This document shows, piece after piece, positions 12,542 to 23,482 of a stretch of DNA of 64,000 nucleotides. Below the pieces are notes generated by a model that ran no database searches, was not told the DNA's origin, and was given only the letters and a program-made list of their open reading frames with translations. Origin of the DNA: Heligmosomoides polygyrus polygyrus (lineage: Eukaryota > Nematoda > Chromadorea > Rhabditida > Heligmosomidae); assembly GCA_947396885.1 (NCBI GenBank), contig OX377202.1, forward strand, positions 70,714,643 to 70,778,642, in the 5' to 3' direction. Positions within the stretch are counted from its first letter, which is position 1. Every line of letters starts with the position of its first letter. The position numbers and the translations under genes were made by a program.

Positions 12542-15319
12542 TCATTCATCAAAAGTTTTACGTAAAACTACACTTAGATTGTCTTTGACTTGATGAAATT
12601 TGAACTTATAATATATAAATCTGTGTTTATATAAACATTTAATTATGTTTGAAATAATGAACTCTTTTGTGTATTCGTTATGTTTCAAAATATTTTTCAA
12701 TTCAATAATTTTTTCTAGAAAATACTCTAGGTCAGAACAAGTGTTTGCTATTCTTAACGTTTCGGATAGAATTATAGCTTTTTTGATATTTATAGAGATC
12801 GCTGACGTATAATGAGGAAACCTTAGAACTTTGAAGTTAAAGTCATCTGTTTTATTGTACATTTTAGTTTCTATTCTATTATTGATAATTCTTAATGTAA
12901 TGTCCAAATAATTGCAGTGATGTTCATTAATATGCGTCTTTTTCAATTCCAGAGTATCTTTATAGACTAGTTTTAAAATATCATCTACATGCTTTTCGTT
13001 TAAGTTATGAACTACTAGTAGATCATCCATGTATCTATATGGTATAAACATATTATTACTACTAGCCACAAACGATTTAGCGAATTCGTATTCAAATATA
13101 GACATTGTGATATCTGCTAGTAGTGGACTAAAGTTACCTCCTTGAGGAACGCCTTTATTTTGTCTAAAAATCGTTGAGCTAAATACAACATAGCTATTTT
13201 TAAGTAAGAAATTAACATAATGCATAATGTCTTGCATATTAAATATTTTGTATCGAGAATTCAAATTTGTTTCATTAGTATAAAATGTTTTGTATCCATT
13301 AGAGGCTATGAAATTTTTATTGGCATTTTTGAAACAGATTTTGAGTAGAACCGCTATTTTGTCTAAGATAGTCTTATGAGGTAGGTTAGTAAACATATCT
13401 TTAAAGTCCGCCGAATAGAGTTTTAAATGGTCGTCTTGTAGTGCATTTAGTTCGTAGGCAATATTTGTATTATTAATTGCCCAATATACCTTCGTAGATC
13501 TGCATCGGTTAGCTACTATGTTACAGTAGTTAATGAAATGCTTCTTAACAAATGTGAATATACATTGTAATTGTAAGGCAAGGTTTTTAATACTGCTCTT
13601 GGATGCGCCTGTAATAAATCTGAAACTTATTGGGTACTTGTGCATTTTAGGTAGGCAGTAGATTATAGGAATTTCGGTGTCACTATTAATTCTCAAACCA
13701 TTATTTGTATTAAAAAGGTTGTGTCTGCGTAAGATGTCAGATTCGTTGAGGTTGGGTATGTAATTATACACTTTGTCGGTTTGATCTTTTGTGGTGAAGA
13801 GTAAATTATCTCTATCAATGACTATTCCCAGTTTTTTCATAATTATTTTTAGGTAGTATTTTTTACATATTATACCGTAGTTGTTTGAGGCTTTGTCCAG
13901 CGGGCAAAAGACAAAGCGATCTTGGTAGTATTTTATTTGATTATATGGGATAACTTCAGTTCTTTCTTGATTATTATTTAGTACAGGTTTGACTTTGTTT
14001 CTATATTGTAAAACAAAATATTTTCTTATTTGATTTATGTTGTCAGCATTCAATTTATATTTATTTTTGATCTTTTCGATGATAGCGTTAATAGCGTCGT
14101 TATATATGACCTTCATTTTTTCTTTATCTAGTTTTTTACCAACCCTATATTTCGTGCCTTTACTTAGTAATTTTTTTAGAGCTGTATCTTCAATAATTTC
14201 TAAATTACCTGTTATAATATGATTATGATGTTTGTCGACAAATTTTTTATCGTTTACATAAATTGCTTCGCATGGACAAGGATTAGATAAAATATGAGAA
14301 ATGTTATCGTTATTTAGTGACTTAAGAAACTTATTGTAATTAAAAATTTTTGTTGATATTGGAGGATCGTATGTGTAAATTACTCTGAAAGATAATTTAT
14401 TTGATTGCAAAGTCTTCATAAATTCGATAGAATAGATGCTATTAAATATTTTATTGAAGTTGATTATATCTAATTTAGTGTGTATGTAAGGTACTACTAT
14501 ATTAAAATAATCCTTTTTTATAGTGTTATTTTTATTTTGTATGTTACTATAATTGGTTGTTGTCAGTAAGCAATATAGAACAAGTTTTGCTTTTTGTTTA
14601 AGATGTTTTAAAAAGAGTGGATCAAGACATAATTCCAATAGTTTTATTATACTTCTTTTTGATAGACTTTTAAGGAGTCTATAAAAGTTCATAATGTGAA
14701 GGTTATTTTCATTGCTGTTGAGATAGTTGAGAACTTCAGTATATTTGTTGTGGTCTTGGTTTTTATTTCTTGTCTTTTTTCCTCTATTTGTTCTCTGTTT
14801 AACGATCTTTAATGAGAAGTAGGGATGGTTAGCTTTATGCTTTAGAGGATTAGTAATGTTCGTTATATTACCATATCCTTTAATATTATCATTAAGACCC
14901 AGCGGATATGCAGTATTGAGTAGTTTTATCCAGAAAAGTTCTTTATTGAGTAATATATTTTTGTCTTTATTGTTGTCTAGTGAATCTAAAATACAAACAT
15001 CAAATTCAGACTTACAGTTATGAAAGTGAATATATAAAACATTACATTTCTTTTTATTATTTATGTAATACATATGTTCTCTTATTCTCTCTTTTAGACA
15101 TCTTGTTGTGATGCCTACGTATTGTATGTTACAATTTTTACATGTGATGCAGTAAACTACGTTTTTGGTGCTACATGAAGAAGTTGTCGTTTTAAATGTG
15201 TTGATCTTGAAATTTGTTACACTAGAAATCACATTGTCATTAAATGAAGTAATATTACATACGGTACAGTTGACATTACAACGCAATCCTTTATGCTGGT
15301 TACCAAAGTCTTTAATCAT
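12542..15319 (-). CDS. Penelope-like retroelement protein, N-terminal GIY-YIG nuclease + reverse transcriptase
   Basis: 925 residues, uninterrupted. The N-terminal nuclease should nick the target and the RT should copy the element RNA by target-primed synthesis. Seen: Cys-rich start (C14, C18, C21); GIY-YIG-like domain at ~53-145 with VVYCITC (53-59), QYVGIT (66-71), basic LKERIREH (75-82), YIHFH (96-100) and the likely catalytic Glu in NKELFW (E127). C57, C60, H98 and H100 could form the CCHH zinc site typical of Penelope nucleases. A Lys/Asn-rich linker follows, then a CxC motif (C348, C350), LDKASNNYG (474-482, the DKG-type motif) and the RT proper: LPKMHK (556-561), motif A ADFKDMF (637-643), motif B GVPQGGNFSPLLAD (723-736), motif C YMDD (763-766) and a thumb to the end. 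No C-terminal nuclease. This domain order is that of N-terminal-nuclease Penelope elements (Naiad/Chlamys). The frame stays open for 37 more codons upstream to a TAG at 15431-15433 but has no ATG there, so 15319 is the first usable start. Codon use is very A/T-rich, unlike the rest of the window. Confidence 0.92.
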   Translation of the reverse strand: MIKDFGNQHKGLRCNVNCTVCNITSFNDNVISSVTNFKINTFKTTTSSCSTKNVVYCITCKNCNIQYVGITTRCLKERIREHMYYINNKKKCNVLYIHFHNCKSEFDVCILDSLDNNKDKNILLNKELFWIKLLNTAYPLGLNDNIKGYGNITNITNPLKHKANHPYFSLKIVKQRTNRGKKTRNKNQDHNKYTEVLNYLNSNENNLHIMNFYRLLKSLSKRSIIKLLELCLDPLFLKHLKQKAKLVLYCLLTTTNYSNIQNKNNTIKKDYFNIVVPYIHTKLDIINFNKIFNSIYSIEFMKTLQSNKLSFRVIYTYDPPISTKIFNYNKFLKSLNNDNISHILSNPCPCEAIYVNDKKFVDKHHNHIITGNLEIIEDTALKKLLSKGTKYRVGKKLDKEKMKVIYNDAINAIIEKIKNKYKLNADNINQIRKYFVLQYRNKVKPVLNNNQERTEVIPYNQIKYYQDRFVFCPLDKASNNYGIICKKYYLKIIMKKLGIVIDRDNLLFTTKDQTDKVYNYIPNLNESDILRRHNLFNTNNGLRINSDTEIPIIYCLPKMHKYPISFRFITGASKSSIKNLALQLQCIFTFVKKHFINYCNIVANRCRSTKVYWAINNTNIAYELNALQDDHLKLYSADFKDMFTNLPHKTILDKIAVLLKICFKNANKNFIASNGYKTFYTNETNLNSRYKIFNMQDIMHYVNFLLKNSYVVFSSTIFRQNKGVPQGGNFSPLLADITMSIFEYEFAKSFVASSNNMFIPYRYMDDLLVVHNLNEKHVDDILKLVYKDTLELKKTHINEHHCNYLDITLRIINNRIETKMYNKTDDFNFKVLRFPHYTSAISINIKKAIILSETLRIANTCSDLEYFLEKIIELKNILKHNEYTKEFIISNIIKCLYKHRFIYYKFKFHQVKDNLSVVLRKTFDE

Positions 15320-16033
15320 GTATTGATTGCTCCCATTTTTAATCTTGCAGAAAATATCAGAGGTAAAATAAGTATTTGTTTTAGTTATTGCTATATCATC
15401 TTTAGACCTATATCTGAGTACATGGGCGGTCTAACCCAAGTACAAAGAGGGGTCTCCCTTAAAGGGTTCCGTGGGAGTGCCACGCGGGGTTGTCAGACCC
15501 GTACGATAGACCCGTAATGGAGGCGCCAAAACATGACCCCTCATGACTATTTTGACTTTTATAAACCCCATCATTACGGATCCCCATTTTTTAGTAAGAG
15601 GATGGGGCCTCTTGAGTGGGTAAGATAGTGTATATACAAGAGTCTCAATTCCCAAAATCAAACTAAAATTGTTGTTATATTTATGTATGAAAAAGTGTTG
15701 TATAAAATGCAAAAAAAATAATAATAACTGGCAAAATCAGCCTAATATAGGAGCATTCAATTTAACCAATTATTGGATTGCTAAATACCATTTTAATCAA
15801 GCAGTACCGTAGGTAATCGTACGACAAGGAAGACTTAAATTAGTAAAGTTCTAATCCTGTTTATTTTGTATATGGCACTTTATTTATCTAGGCATTTCAA
15901 GTTGATCTCGTTTTAGTTTATCTATTATTATTGATTGTGTCGCTACATTTATTAATTTGCCTTATTTATTGTTTCATCTTATACGTATTGATTTTAAATA
16001 CTATAAATTACTGTACTATAATATTTATAGAGC
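15320..16033 (-). other. upstream region of the Penelope-like element
   Basis: Leader side of the ORF. 15426-15620 is less AT-rich than its surroundings and contains AGACCCGTA twice (15495-15503, 15508-15516) and a CTCCC/GGGAG pair. The rest is AT-rich with no ORF. It may hold the promoter/5'UTR or pseudo-LTR material; no hammerhead core was found. Confidence 0.4.
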
Positions 16034-16120
16034 GTATTACATATGTTCTCATCTGTATTACATATGTTCTCATATATATGTAATATATGAGAACATATGT
16101 ATTACATAAATAATAAAAAG
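16034..16120 (+). repeat. inverted fragment of the Penelope-like element with palindrome
   Basis: 16089-16120 is an exact 32-base reverse complement of 15050-15081 inside the intact ORF, so this piece is inverted relative to the main copy. 16059-16077 and 16083-16101 form a perfect 19-bp inverted repeat with a 5-base loop. GTATTACATATGTTCTCAT also repeats directly at 16034-16052 and 16055-16073. Confidence 0.85.
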
Positions 16121-16214
16121 GGACTGGCTGCTGAAGATCACGCGATATGGCATCCATAACGACGACGAAGGGTAGTGGGGAGAGCGCAGACCCTTGATGT
16201 ACTCCGACAGAGAT
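16120..16214 (-). pseudogene. fragment of an unrelated LINE reverse transcriptase
   Basis: On the minus strand one frame reads VGVHQGSALSPLPFVV then MDAISRDLQQP, the motif-B region of an RTE/BovB-like reverse transcriptase found widely in nematodes. Only about 30 codons remain. It sits between the inverted Penelope piece on its left and the direct Penelope pieces on its right, and is more GC-rich than both. It is probably the same LINE family as the fragment at 24994-25245. Confidence 0.75.
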
Positions 16215-16224
16215 GGGAAAAAAA

Positions 16225-16740
16225 TTTTTGATAGACTTTTAAGGAGTCTATAAAAGTTCATAATGTGAAGGTTATTTTCATTGCTGTTGAGATAGTTGAG
16301 AACTTCAGTATATTTGTTGTGGTCTTGGTTTTTATTTCTTGTCTTTTTTCCTCTATTTGTTCTCTGTTTAACGATCTTTAATGAGAAGTAGGGATGGTTA
16401 GCTTTATGCTTTAGAGGATTAGTAATGTTCGTTATATTTCCATATCCTTTAATACTCTGTACAGGTTTGACTTTGTTTCTATATTGTGAAACAAAATATT
16501 TTCTTATTTGATTTATGTTGTCAGCATTCAATTTATATTTATTTTTGATCTTTTCGATGATAGCGTCAATAGCGTCGTTATATATGACCTTCATTTTTTC
16601 TTTATCTAGTTTTTTACCAACCCTATATTTCGTGCCTTTACTTAGTAATTTTTTTAGAGCTGTATCTTCAATAATTTCTAAATTACCTGTTATAATATGA
16701 TTATGATGTTTGTCGACAAATTTTTTATCGTTTACATAAA
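16225..16740 (-). pseudogene. shuffled partial second copy of the Penelope-like element
   Basis: Two pieces in the same orientation as the intact copy but in swapped order: 16225-16455 matches 14656-14886 (residues ~145-221) and 16459-16740 matches 13981-14262 (residues ~353-446). In reading order the later part comes first. By eye they differ from the intact copy at only a few of ~510 bases, including gcgtt to gcgtc (N411D) and an L437S change. The junction keeps the frame, so an open frame (16070-16594) fuses residue ~446 to ~146, but it lacks every catalytic motif. Confidence 0.9.
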
Positions 16741-17797
16741 GCCGAAATTCAAATTTCTATTCAGGAGGGAGGAATCAGAAGCACTTCAGAAAAATCAGAG
16801 GTGATCAAGTGGTATCAAAAGATTGAGCAAAGGATGTACGTCCTAGAATACAAGAAACATGGTTCGCGTTTCTAACTGTCGAAAAACAGAAACGTATTGC
16901 CAACCTTTCTCGGATCCCGTTCGTAGCAAATGGACATTTCGTACCGGAGATGGACTGAGCGACCTCGAGCTTCTTGGCGGCACATTCAACGATATCATTC
17001 CTGAAGTGAAGCATTTTATGGCACTATTTTTGAAATTTACGTGGAGGAACTAACTTTGGAGACCATGCATAGAAGCGTAACTTCAATACGAGGTACTGGG
17101 TGGATTGTAAATTCGAGAATCAGTAAGCAAGTTTTTTACACACATCAGATCGAAGAACATACAGGGGTACCTACAGGGAAGCGGGCACGCGCGAAAAAAA
17201 TGGACGCTTTTGACTGAGCAGCCTCCAACAGTGTCGAATAGTGGCCGCTGAGCGGAGTGACTCATCGAAGGGCTAGAGCGCAGACAGTCTCTGCCCGCTA
17301 CGCTGGAGCGGCGATGGCAGTAATGATCCACATCATTCTCGCCGTTGCCGCTCGTAGGTGTCGCCTCCGCTGCTCGCCCCCGCCGGCGACGGCGAGCTCT
17401 GCGTCCCTGCCCTCTGGTTAAGGATATGGCCGCGGCGTCGCCGCAGAAGTGTGTGGGGGCGTTAAGACATGCGCGGCGGTCGTTCTACAGTTCGCAATGT
17501 AGTCCAAGGGGCAGGAATTCACTTCTGCGAACAAGCGCTCGTTTCAGTTTTTGTTTTCGTGAAGAGCTTCTAACGTTTCTAATTTTCACGCAGTGATCTC
17601 CTCTTCTACGGCCAAAATCTTGCACTTTACGACACAGTCGTTACCTGCACATCAACCCTTGCTTACCAAGCGTGCTATTTAAAGAACCACGCCTTTCAGC
17701 AAGGTGGTCCCCTACACCCTACGCTAGCATTCCTCAAGTCTCACCGATGTAGTTTGAGCTACAAGCCACACACTCATTTTCTTAGATGACCCCTGCC
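16741..17797. other. no recognised feature; local GC-rich patch
   Basis: Composition returns to normal at 16741. 17200-17470 is GC-rich with CGCCG-type runs and an 83-codon frame at 17345-17596 rich in Arg and Ala. It could be an exon or promoter, but nothing identifies it. Confidence 0.35.
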
Positions 17798-17800
17798 TAT

Positions 17801-17855
<55 letters not shown>

Positions 17856-17857
17856 TT
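17798..17857. repeat. (TTTA)n microsatellite
   Basis: About 15 uninterrupted TTTA units, followed by a few imperfect ones. Confidence 0.95.
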
Positions 17858-20800
17858 CACTTACTTGCACTCGTGGTGGAATCAGAATAAAGACATCAAG
17901 AGCAACTTAAATTCGAGATTCCACAAGCAAATTCGAGCAAACGAGCCAAACTAAACGTTCAAAAAGACAAATGAATGTGTCTCCAATACGAATCCCGTAA
18001 TAATACGAATTCCTATAGAATAGAAGTTGTTTGAGGAGGGGGAGAAATACTAGTTAGAGCTGTCCTTCGCACCAGCATGGATTATCGAACCTCTGCTTCC
18101 CAAAAATTAGACAGCGAAATAAAAGGAAACTTTAAACATTATAGTATTATCGTCAGTAATATTTACCAAAATGGCATCATTATGCAACTGTGCATGTTCG
18201 ATGGTATTTCTGATAGCAGCGATGAATTTGTCGGGGATAAAAAGGGGAGCAACAGGTCACTCTTTCGCGTCATCTTTCATGAACGTTAGATTGAAAGCTT
18301 CCTTGACGTGGCCGGATAGCCATTTGAAATAGCTATGCCCCAAGCTATTCGAACTGATCCTTGGTGCTCCCGAGTACCGGTACACATACCTGAGGCCATG
18401 CGAAACATTTTCCGAAGTACAGCGTGCTTGGCGGCCATAGGATGCGCAGACGTCGCGTGAACCAGTATGTTTTTAGGGCTTCTTTTGCCATCCGCCTGTT
18501 GCCACGCCGCAGAAGTGTACCGAGGGCTTCAGAAAGGTGCGCGACGTATTAAAAGTAGAGACCCACAAAAGTTTCCAGTGAACCGTAGATGTTTTCCTCA
18601 GTCTTTCACAGTCATGGATTTCTGTTATTCGAACTCTATTTATCTAGCTCTAGGTTATGAACCAGGGTAGTGACATGAATTGCACGATAACACACGAGCA
18701 AATTTCATCAGTAGAAAGCTCGTCGAAGTCAGCACTATGACATCTGTCCTGGACATGTCGAGATGGTGAGAGATCAAGCGAACAGCAGACACAGGGACTG
18801 CGAGGAATTCCGCGCTCAGTAGTAAAAAAAGACGACGTGAGAATTAAAAAATATTGAGAACGGTATAACAAGCATGATCAGCTAGGTTAGATATTTTGGC
18901 CTTCAGAAGAGTTAAAAATAATTCCGGTCTTCTTATCGGTATTTCTGTAAGGGAGCCAAAAGCATGTGAGATTCGTCATCCAATTCTGCTTCAACGTCTG
19001 AAAATTAAATCCAATCACAATGTGATATTTTCTTGATTGTCTGACTGTCTTCGTTAGAAGTGCTTTCTTCAGAAACGCCGCAAGGGATGTTTCTATTGGT
19101 GCAAAAGAGCTCGTGTAAGTAAATCTGTTACGAAACTACTCTCACGAAGATGCGTCAATTATGGCAGAACTCCCTAAACTGTTATTGTTTCGAAGAGATA
19201 ACTCAAAATAACGACCTGCATTCTCAGAATTTCTGAGAAGCGGAAAAAAGGTGCATCTCTTAGAATTGCAAGTCTGAGATTCTGTCGGAGCAGTCATGAC
19301 GAATGCACTCCAACGCGCTGATCGTAGAGAAGTGAGCTTCAAGTGGAAGGAAGCCTTGTAGCTCCAGTTTTACATAGTGTTCTGAAGAGCGCCTTGCAGC
19401 AGTTTAAGAAGAGAAATGTGGTTTGATTTTTTTTGATTTCAGTGCCGAGAATACACTTGCGGGCTAGACTGGTCCCTGATTAGCCATGGGTCCTGATCAC
19501 ATGCCCAAGTATCCAAGTGGAATTCGTCTACAAGATGAAATAGAACATCTCACGTTTCAGAAAACTTTATTTTGAGAATACTCAGTAGGGCCAGTTTGGT
19601 AAGTCCATGAGAATCTCAAAACAGGTGCCTCTTGATGGCTCGTAGGAAACTACAGCTACCATCTGTGCTTTGAACACATTTCAGTTAACGAAATGAAGAA
19701 AAATCCCCAAACTGTGAGAGAGATGCAGCATGCTTAAACCCACTGTCTTTCTGTTGTTGCAGGCTAGAAGTCTGCTTCGTCAGCAACGACACATACACGA
19801 ACAATCAAGATTATAGTGGCTTGAATTGGAAGCCGAATTCTAACCTCTCCATGCGTCTGAGCCGAAGTGGGTGCTTTTGAAAAGCCTCCAAACCGCAACA
19901 GCAATCGGAAGCTGTATCAAGGAAATTGCGGCAGCTGCACTCACAGCGGGGAGTTGAGCCCCGATGTCGTATGCAGCAACTCGAGTAGCACGTGCCGAAT
20001 GTCTTCGACTTACTTCAGTCTCGCTACGCCCATGAGTACGATTTTTTGAGTAAGCATTCATTGAAAATAATTGTTGGAAATGTTAAAGGACATGAGCAGG
20101 AACAATAGCTCGGCAGAAAAGAATTGATTTTGTGAAGTCCGTTGTCCACATTCCTTTCATGACGAAGAGCTTCGTGACAAGAAAAGGATACAACGGAAAG
20201 GCCGGGGTTAATCTTAAACTACGAACTCATGAGAATAGCACGGGCTCAAACATTCTACTAAAAAATATTATAGATTATATTCCTCTTTTCCAGGGCTACT
20301 CTAAGGTCAAGCCTTGGTTGGAGACCAGTGTAAGCGGTGCTCATGTCAAACTCCTCTTGAAAGTGTCTGCAGGGTCCTTGGGAGACTGCAGTATGATAAT
20401 CAGACGCATTAAATTAACAAATTGATGGTGCTTCCTTGTTGCATGGGTAATATAAGGTAGTTCAGTTCAGTTCATTGAGCCCTGTTCGTGAGTAGTAGGG
20501 AGTGAGTAATTTGAAATGGATTGTATACAGCGAAATGAATGCGTGCTGGACAGAATAAGTTCTAGAAAAGGTTCGCTTTTCTCAAAAGAAAGTCTTGAAG
20601 AGGTTGCTTAATTAAACGTCTTGTTCTAATAGCTACCTACGGACAGCGGTTTTAGTAAAAACACTTATCGCATTTAAGGCAGCATTTATGCCTCATACCG
20701 AAGACAATCGAGACTTTTGATTTCCATTTTGCTGTTTCGTGTGCTATTCAAAGCACTACACAATGTTCCGTCGGACCAAATCCTGTGCTTCGCAAGCCCC

Positions 20801-22490
20801 TAAATACGTGGCAAGAGACCTCAGAACCCCACTGCCCTAGGTGACCTGGTGGCACAATTTCAAATTATTTTTAGACCAACAATTGTAGCATTTTTCATTA
20901 TTTAAATTAAATTAAATTTTTGTTTTCATTCATTCACTTTCGCTATACCGTCAGTAGGGTTTTTAAAAACAATATGCAATGTATTTACAAATGAAAAAGA
21001 GCATATGAAATAATCACAAAAACTCACAGAATTTATTAGTGAAATCACATGATAAGCTTTTTCAAAAAAAAAACTTTTCTTGATACCATCTGGCTGCAAT
21101 GATATAGCAGTGCACCTCTGCCTGGAAAAACACAAGCACGATTGCCATTGTCAGGGTTCAAGGTAGGCAACGCAGCGTCACTACAGACTGAGAATACTAT
21201 TAACGCTGCCCTGAACACAACAATAGAGCGCAAATTTTCTTTCTTTCAATTTCTTTCTTTCTCTTTATAGTTCCTCCTTTATACGCGTGCTCGAAGAAGC
21301 TTGTATGTCTCAAATATGCTTAAATTAGGACGGTAGCAGCAGCAGTACTAGCATCACTCTCAGCTCCCAAACTTTTCTTGCACAAGTGACCAACGATTGT
21401 GCAGGTGCGATAATAGACAGCTGCTGCACGCGTCAGCGTCGCTGAAATAGCTGCCGCTTATGCGCTTGCCTACTACAGCATTGATCTCCCCTGCAGGTTG
21501 ATGAGCTATGTGTGAGTGTAGAAAAGCGGCCCTGAGTTCGCCCGCAAGCGCTGCTCTGAGAAGTGTGAGAAATCGAGTAATGCCGCCTAGAAACTGTTCC
21601 GGGAGGGCAAGACAGAATACATATCATTCTTGCGAGGAGCTTGAAAAAAACAAGCGACCAACGTGTTTGAATTACGTATGTAGTACGTCGTGAACACTCA
21701 GTGAAATCTTAAAATACGTACACCGCTCTTCCTCTGTGACAAACAATAAACAAGGATGAGTTACATGTTCAACATCTATGCATTGCATTTAAACATTAGA
21801 ATAATGCACAGTGGATGCTAGCCTTCAACTGAATTCTGGAAGCCAGCCGGAAAGCGTAATTTTCTGATATCAACTGACTGACTTCTGGAGGAAAGACTGT
21901 ATACCATGAGCAAAGAATTAGTCACAATAATCGATTCGCATAGCCCCTGTTGAGAAAAGTTGCTTGGGCAATATGACTGAATAGTGAGGAAGACGATGAC
22001 TGTTTAAATAGAAATTTAGGCCAGCACCAACATTATAAAGGCATACAAAGTGAGAATCATGTTAGTTTTTCCTGGGGCAGCCTGCGATGCGAGTTCTGTT
22101 TGCTTACGATTGAAGGAAAACCGACCATATAGAAAGCTCCAACCTTCCCGAAAAAAATCGATCCCTCCTAGAATAAATCAGAATTCTAGCTAACGAGGTG
22201 AAGTGAAATGTGAAACAATCAATAGTGCACGGACGAAAACAGAAAGTCTTCGCTTCTGGCGAGTGCGCTAGTGAATGCAATACAGCACCTGTTTCTTAAG
22301 CATTTCGGATGCGATATTGCTATTTTACTTCGCCAGGAAATAAATTAAATGTAGTGAGGTCAAAGCTAAATGATCACTTAGTTACTCAGTTAAGCAGTCT
22401 GGTTTTCTCACCTGTGACTGCTCCTACTTCTGACGGAGATACCTTTTGCCATTGGCCGATTTAAGTGGGTTATTTTATGAAATGCCATAG
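17858..22490. other. no recognised feature
   Basis: 4.6 kb with only short, unsupported open frames. A TTTC-rich run occurs at 21237-21264. I see no repeat shared with the rest of the window. Confidence 0.4.
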
Positions 22491-22785
22491 GTGCCGTGGT
22501 AGCGTAATCGAAGTGGGTACTGGTTGTTACGTGCACCCCGTATACAGAGCCTAATGGTTTGAGTCACGCCAAGGCAATCCTAGCTTTCCCTCTCTCCAGG
22601 ATGGGTTAATTGGTACCGTATATGTCTGGGAGGGATAAAGCCGAGTAGTTCAGTTGCCCAGCGCAGTTCATTGCATAGGCAAAATGCCCGTTTAAATTGC
22701 CTTCACGATATCCCTTTGAACTAGAATACCCATTTCAAAAAAGGTTTGATTCACCCATCCCTTGTCCTTCATCCCTACCTTTTAC
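22491..22785 (+). mobile_element. tRNA-derived SINE, diverged copy 2
   Basis: Head GTGCCGTGGTAGCGTAATCG has an A-box, and GGTTTGAGTCACGCC stands where the B-box should be. The body retains landmarks of the family (GGTTAATTGGTACC, GTCTGGGAGGGATAAAG, CATTGCATAGGCAAAA) and a degraded CCTTCATCCCTACCTTTTA tail. It is much older than the 43.5-kb copy and may be a separate subfamily. Confidence 0.65.
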
Positions 22786-23205
22786 GCTGTGATTCAAGAT
22801 GCATTACGCAGTGTCTACATTTACCCGCTTCTTTTCCTATTTTTCACCGACGAAACCAGAAGAGAAGCAATTCCTACTCCCTACGTAGCTGACAAGCGAA
22901 AAGACCTTTTATAGTCAAACATCTTTCTACACAAATTCACCATTTCAGAAGCCGCAACCGCAGGAGATTATTGACAAAGTTAATCTGCTGATCCTGTCCT
23001 AAACGGTGGAGGGTGGGGCGAAAATATAATGTACGCAGATTTTATCTCTTGGCCATAGCTCCGGCAATTTTTAAAATTTCCATGCATTTGTAAGCTAACT
23101 AACTGTTTCTCCAGTAAACACTTGATAACCGTTTGAAGTTTACGACAAATAGAGTGATTCTTTAAAGGTATACACATTATATTAAAAATTGTAAAGAATA
23201 AAGAC
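22786..23205. other. no recognised feature
   Basis: Short gap between two SINE copies; nothing identified. Confidence 0.5.
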
Positions 23206-23482
23206 TAAAGGAAAGGACGGCGTCAATCAGTGACTATTGGGATGCGCCACGAATCCTATTTCTACGACATATCATGTTGAATGAGTGTTCGACTTATATG
23301 ATTTGCGATAGCCAAGCGATGCGCAGGTCAGCGTTTTTTCTTTCCAGACAAAACAGGTACCAATTCACTGACCCCGAAGGGATGGTAGTCTTCTTTGGCC
23401 TGGGCGGGAGGTTCGAATCTGGAACCTGCAATACGCTGCACGCGGCAGCCGGCGCCTCCTCCGACTGTACTACCACGCGCCT
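23206..23482 (-). mobile_element. tRNA-derived SINE, copy 3
   Basis: Minus-strand copy, moderately diverged, from the GGACGGCGT end of the body to the GGCGCGTGGTAG head. The B-box region reads GGTTCGAATCTGG on the plus strand through local near-symmetry, so the head is partly rearranged. An open frame through it (23274-23726) is not a gene. Confidence 0.8.

Larger units (their letters stand above)
11140..16740 (-). mobile_element. AT-rich Penelope-like retroelement locus (Naiad-type)
   Basis: A block much richer in A+T than both flanks, oriented minus. It contains an intact retroelement ORF, ~1.4 kb of AT-rich sequence downstream of its stop, and upstream of it a composite of partial copies (16034-16740). 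The right edge is sharp: element sequence stops at 16740 and ordinary sequence starts at 16741. The left edge is inferred from composition and could lie anywhere between ~11140 and ~12200. Penelope-like elements typically integrate with partial tandem or inverted copies, which fits the composite. I did not find a target-site duplication or clear pseudo-LTRs. Confidence 0.75.

Noticed and set aside
14037..14222. Plus-strand 61-codon hydrophobic frame (also at 16515-16700)
   Set aside because: It is the antisense shadow of the Lys/Asn-rich linker of the retroelement protein; the second occurrence only reflects the duplicated fragment.
12542..15319. Bacterial retron, group II intron or CRISPR-linked RT
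   Set aside because: The YMDD RT lacks group II maturase features, there is no repeat array, and the GIY-YIG plus CxC layout with eukaryotic surroundings points to Penelope-like elements.
16070..16594. 174-codon open frame as a separate gene
   Set aside because: It is a chimera of shuffled Penelope fragments plus the LINE scrap read out of frame; no catalytic motif.
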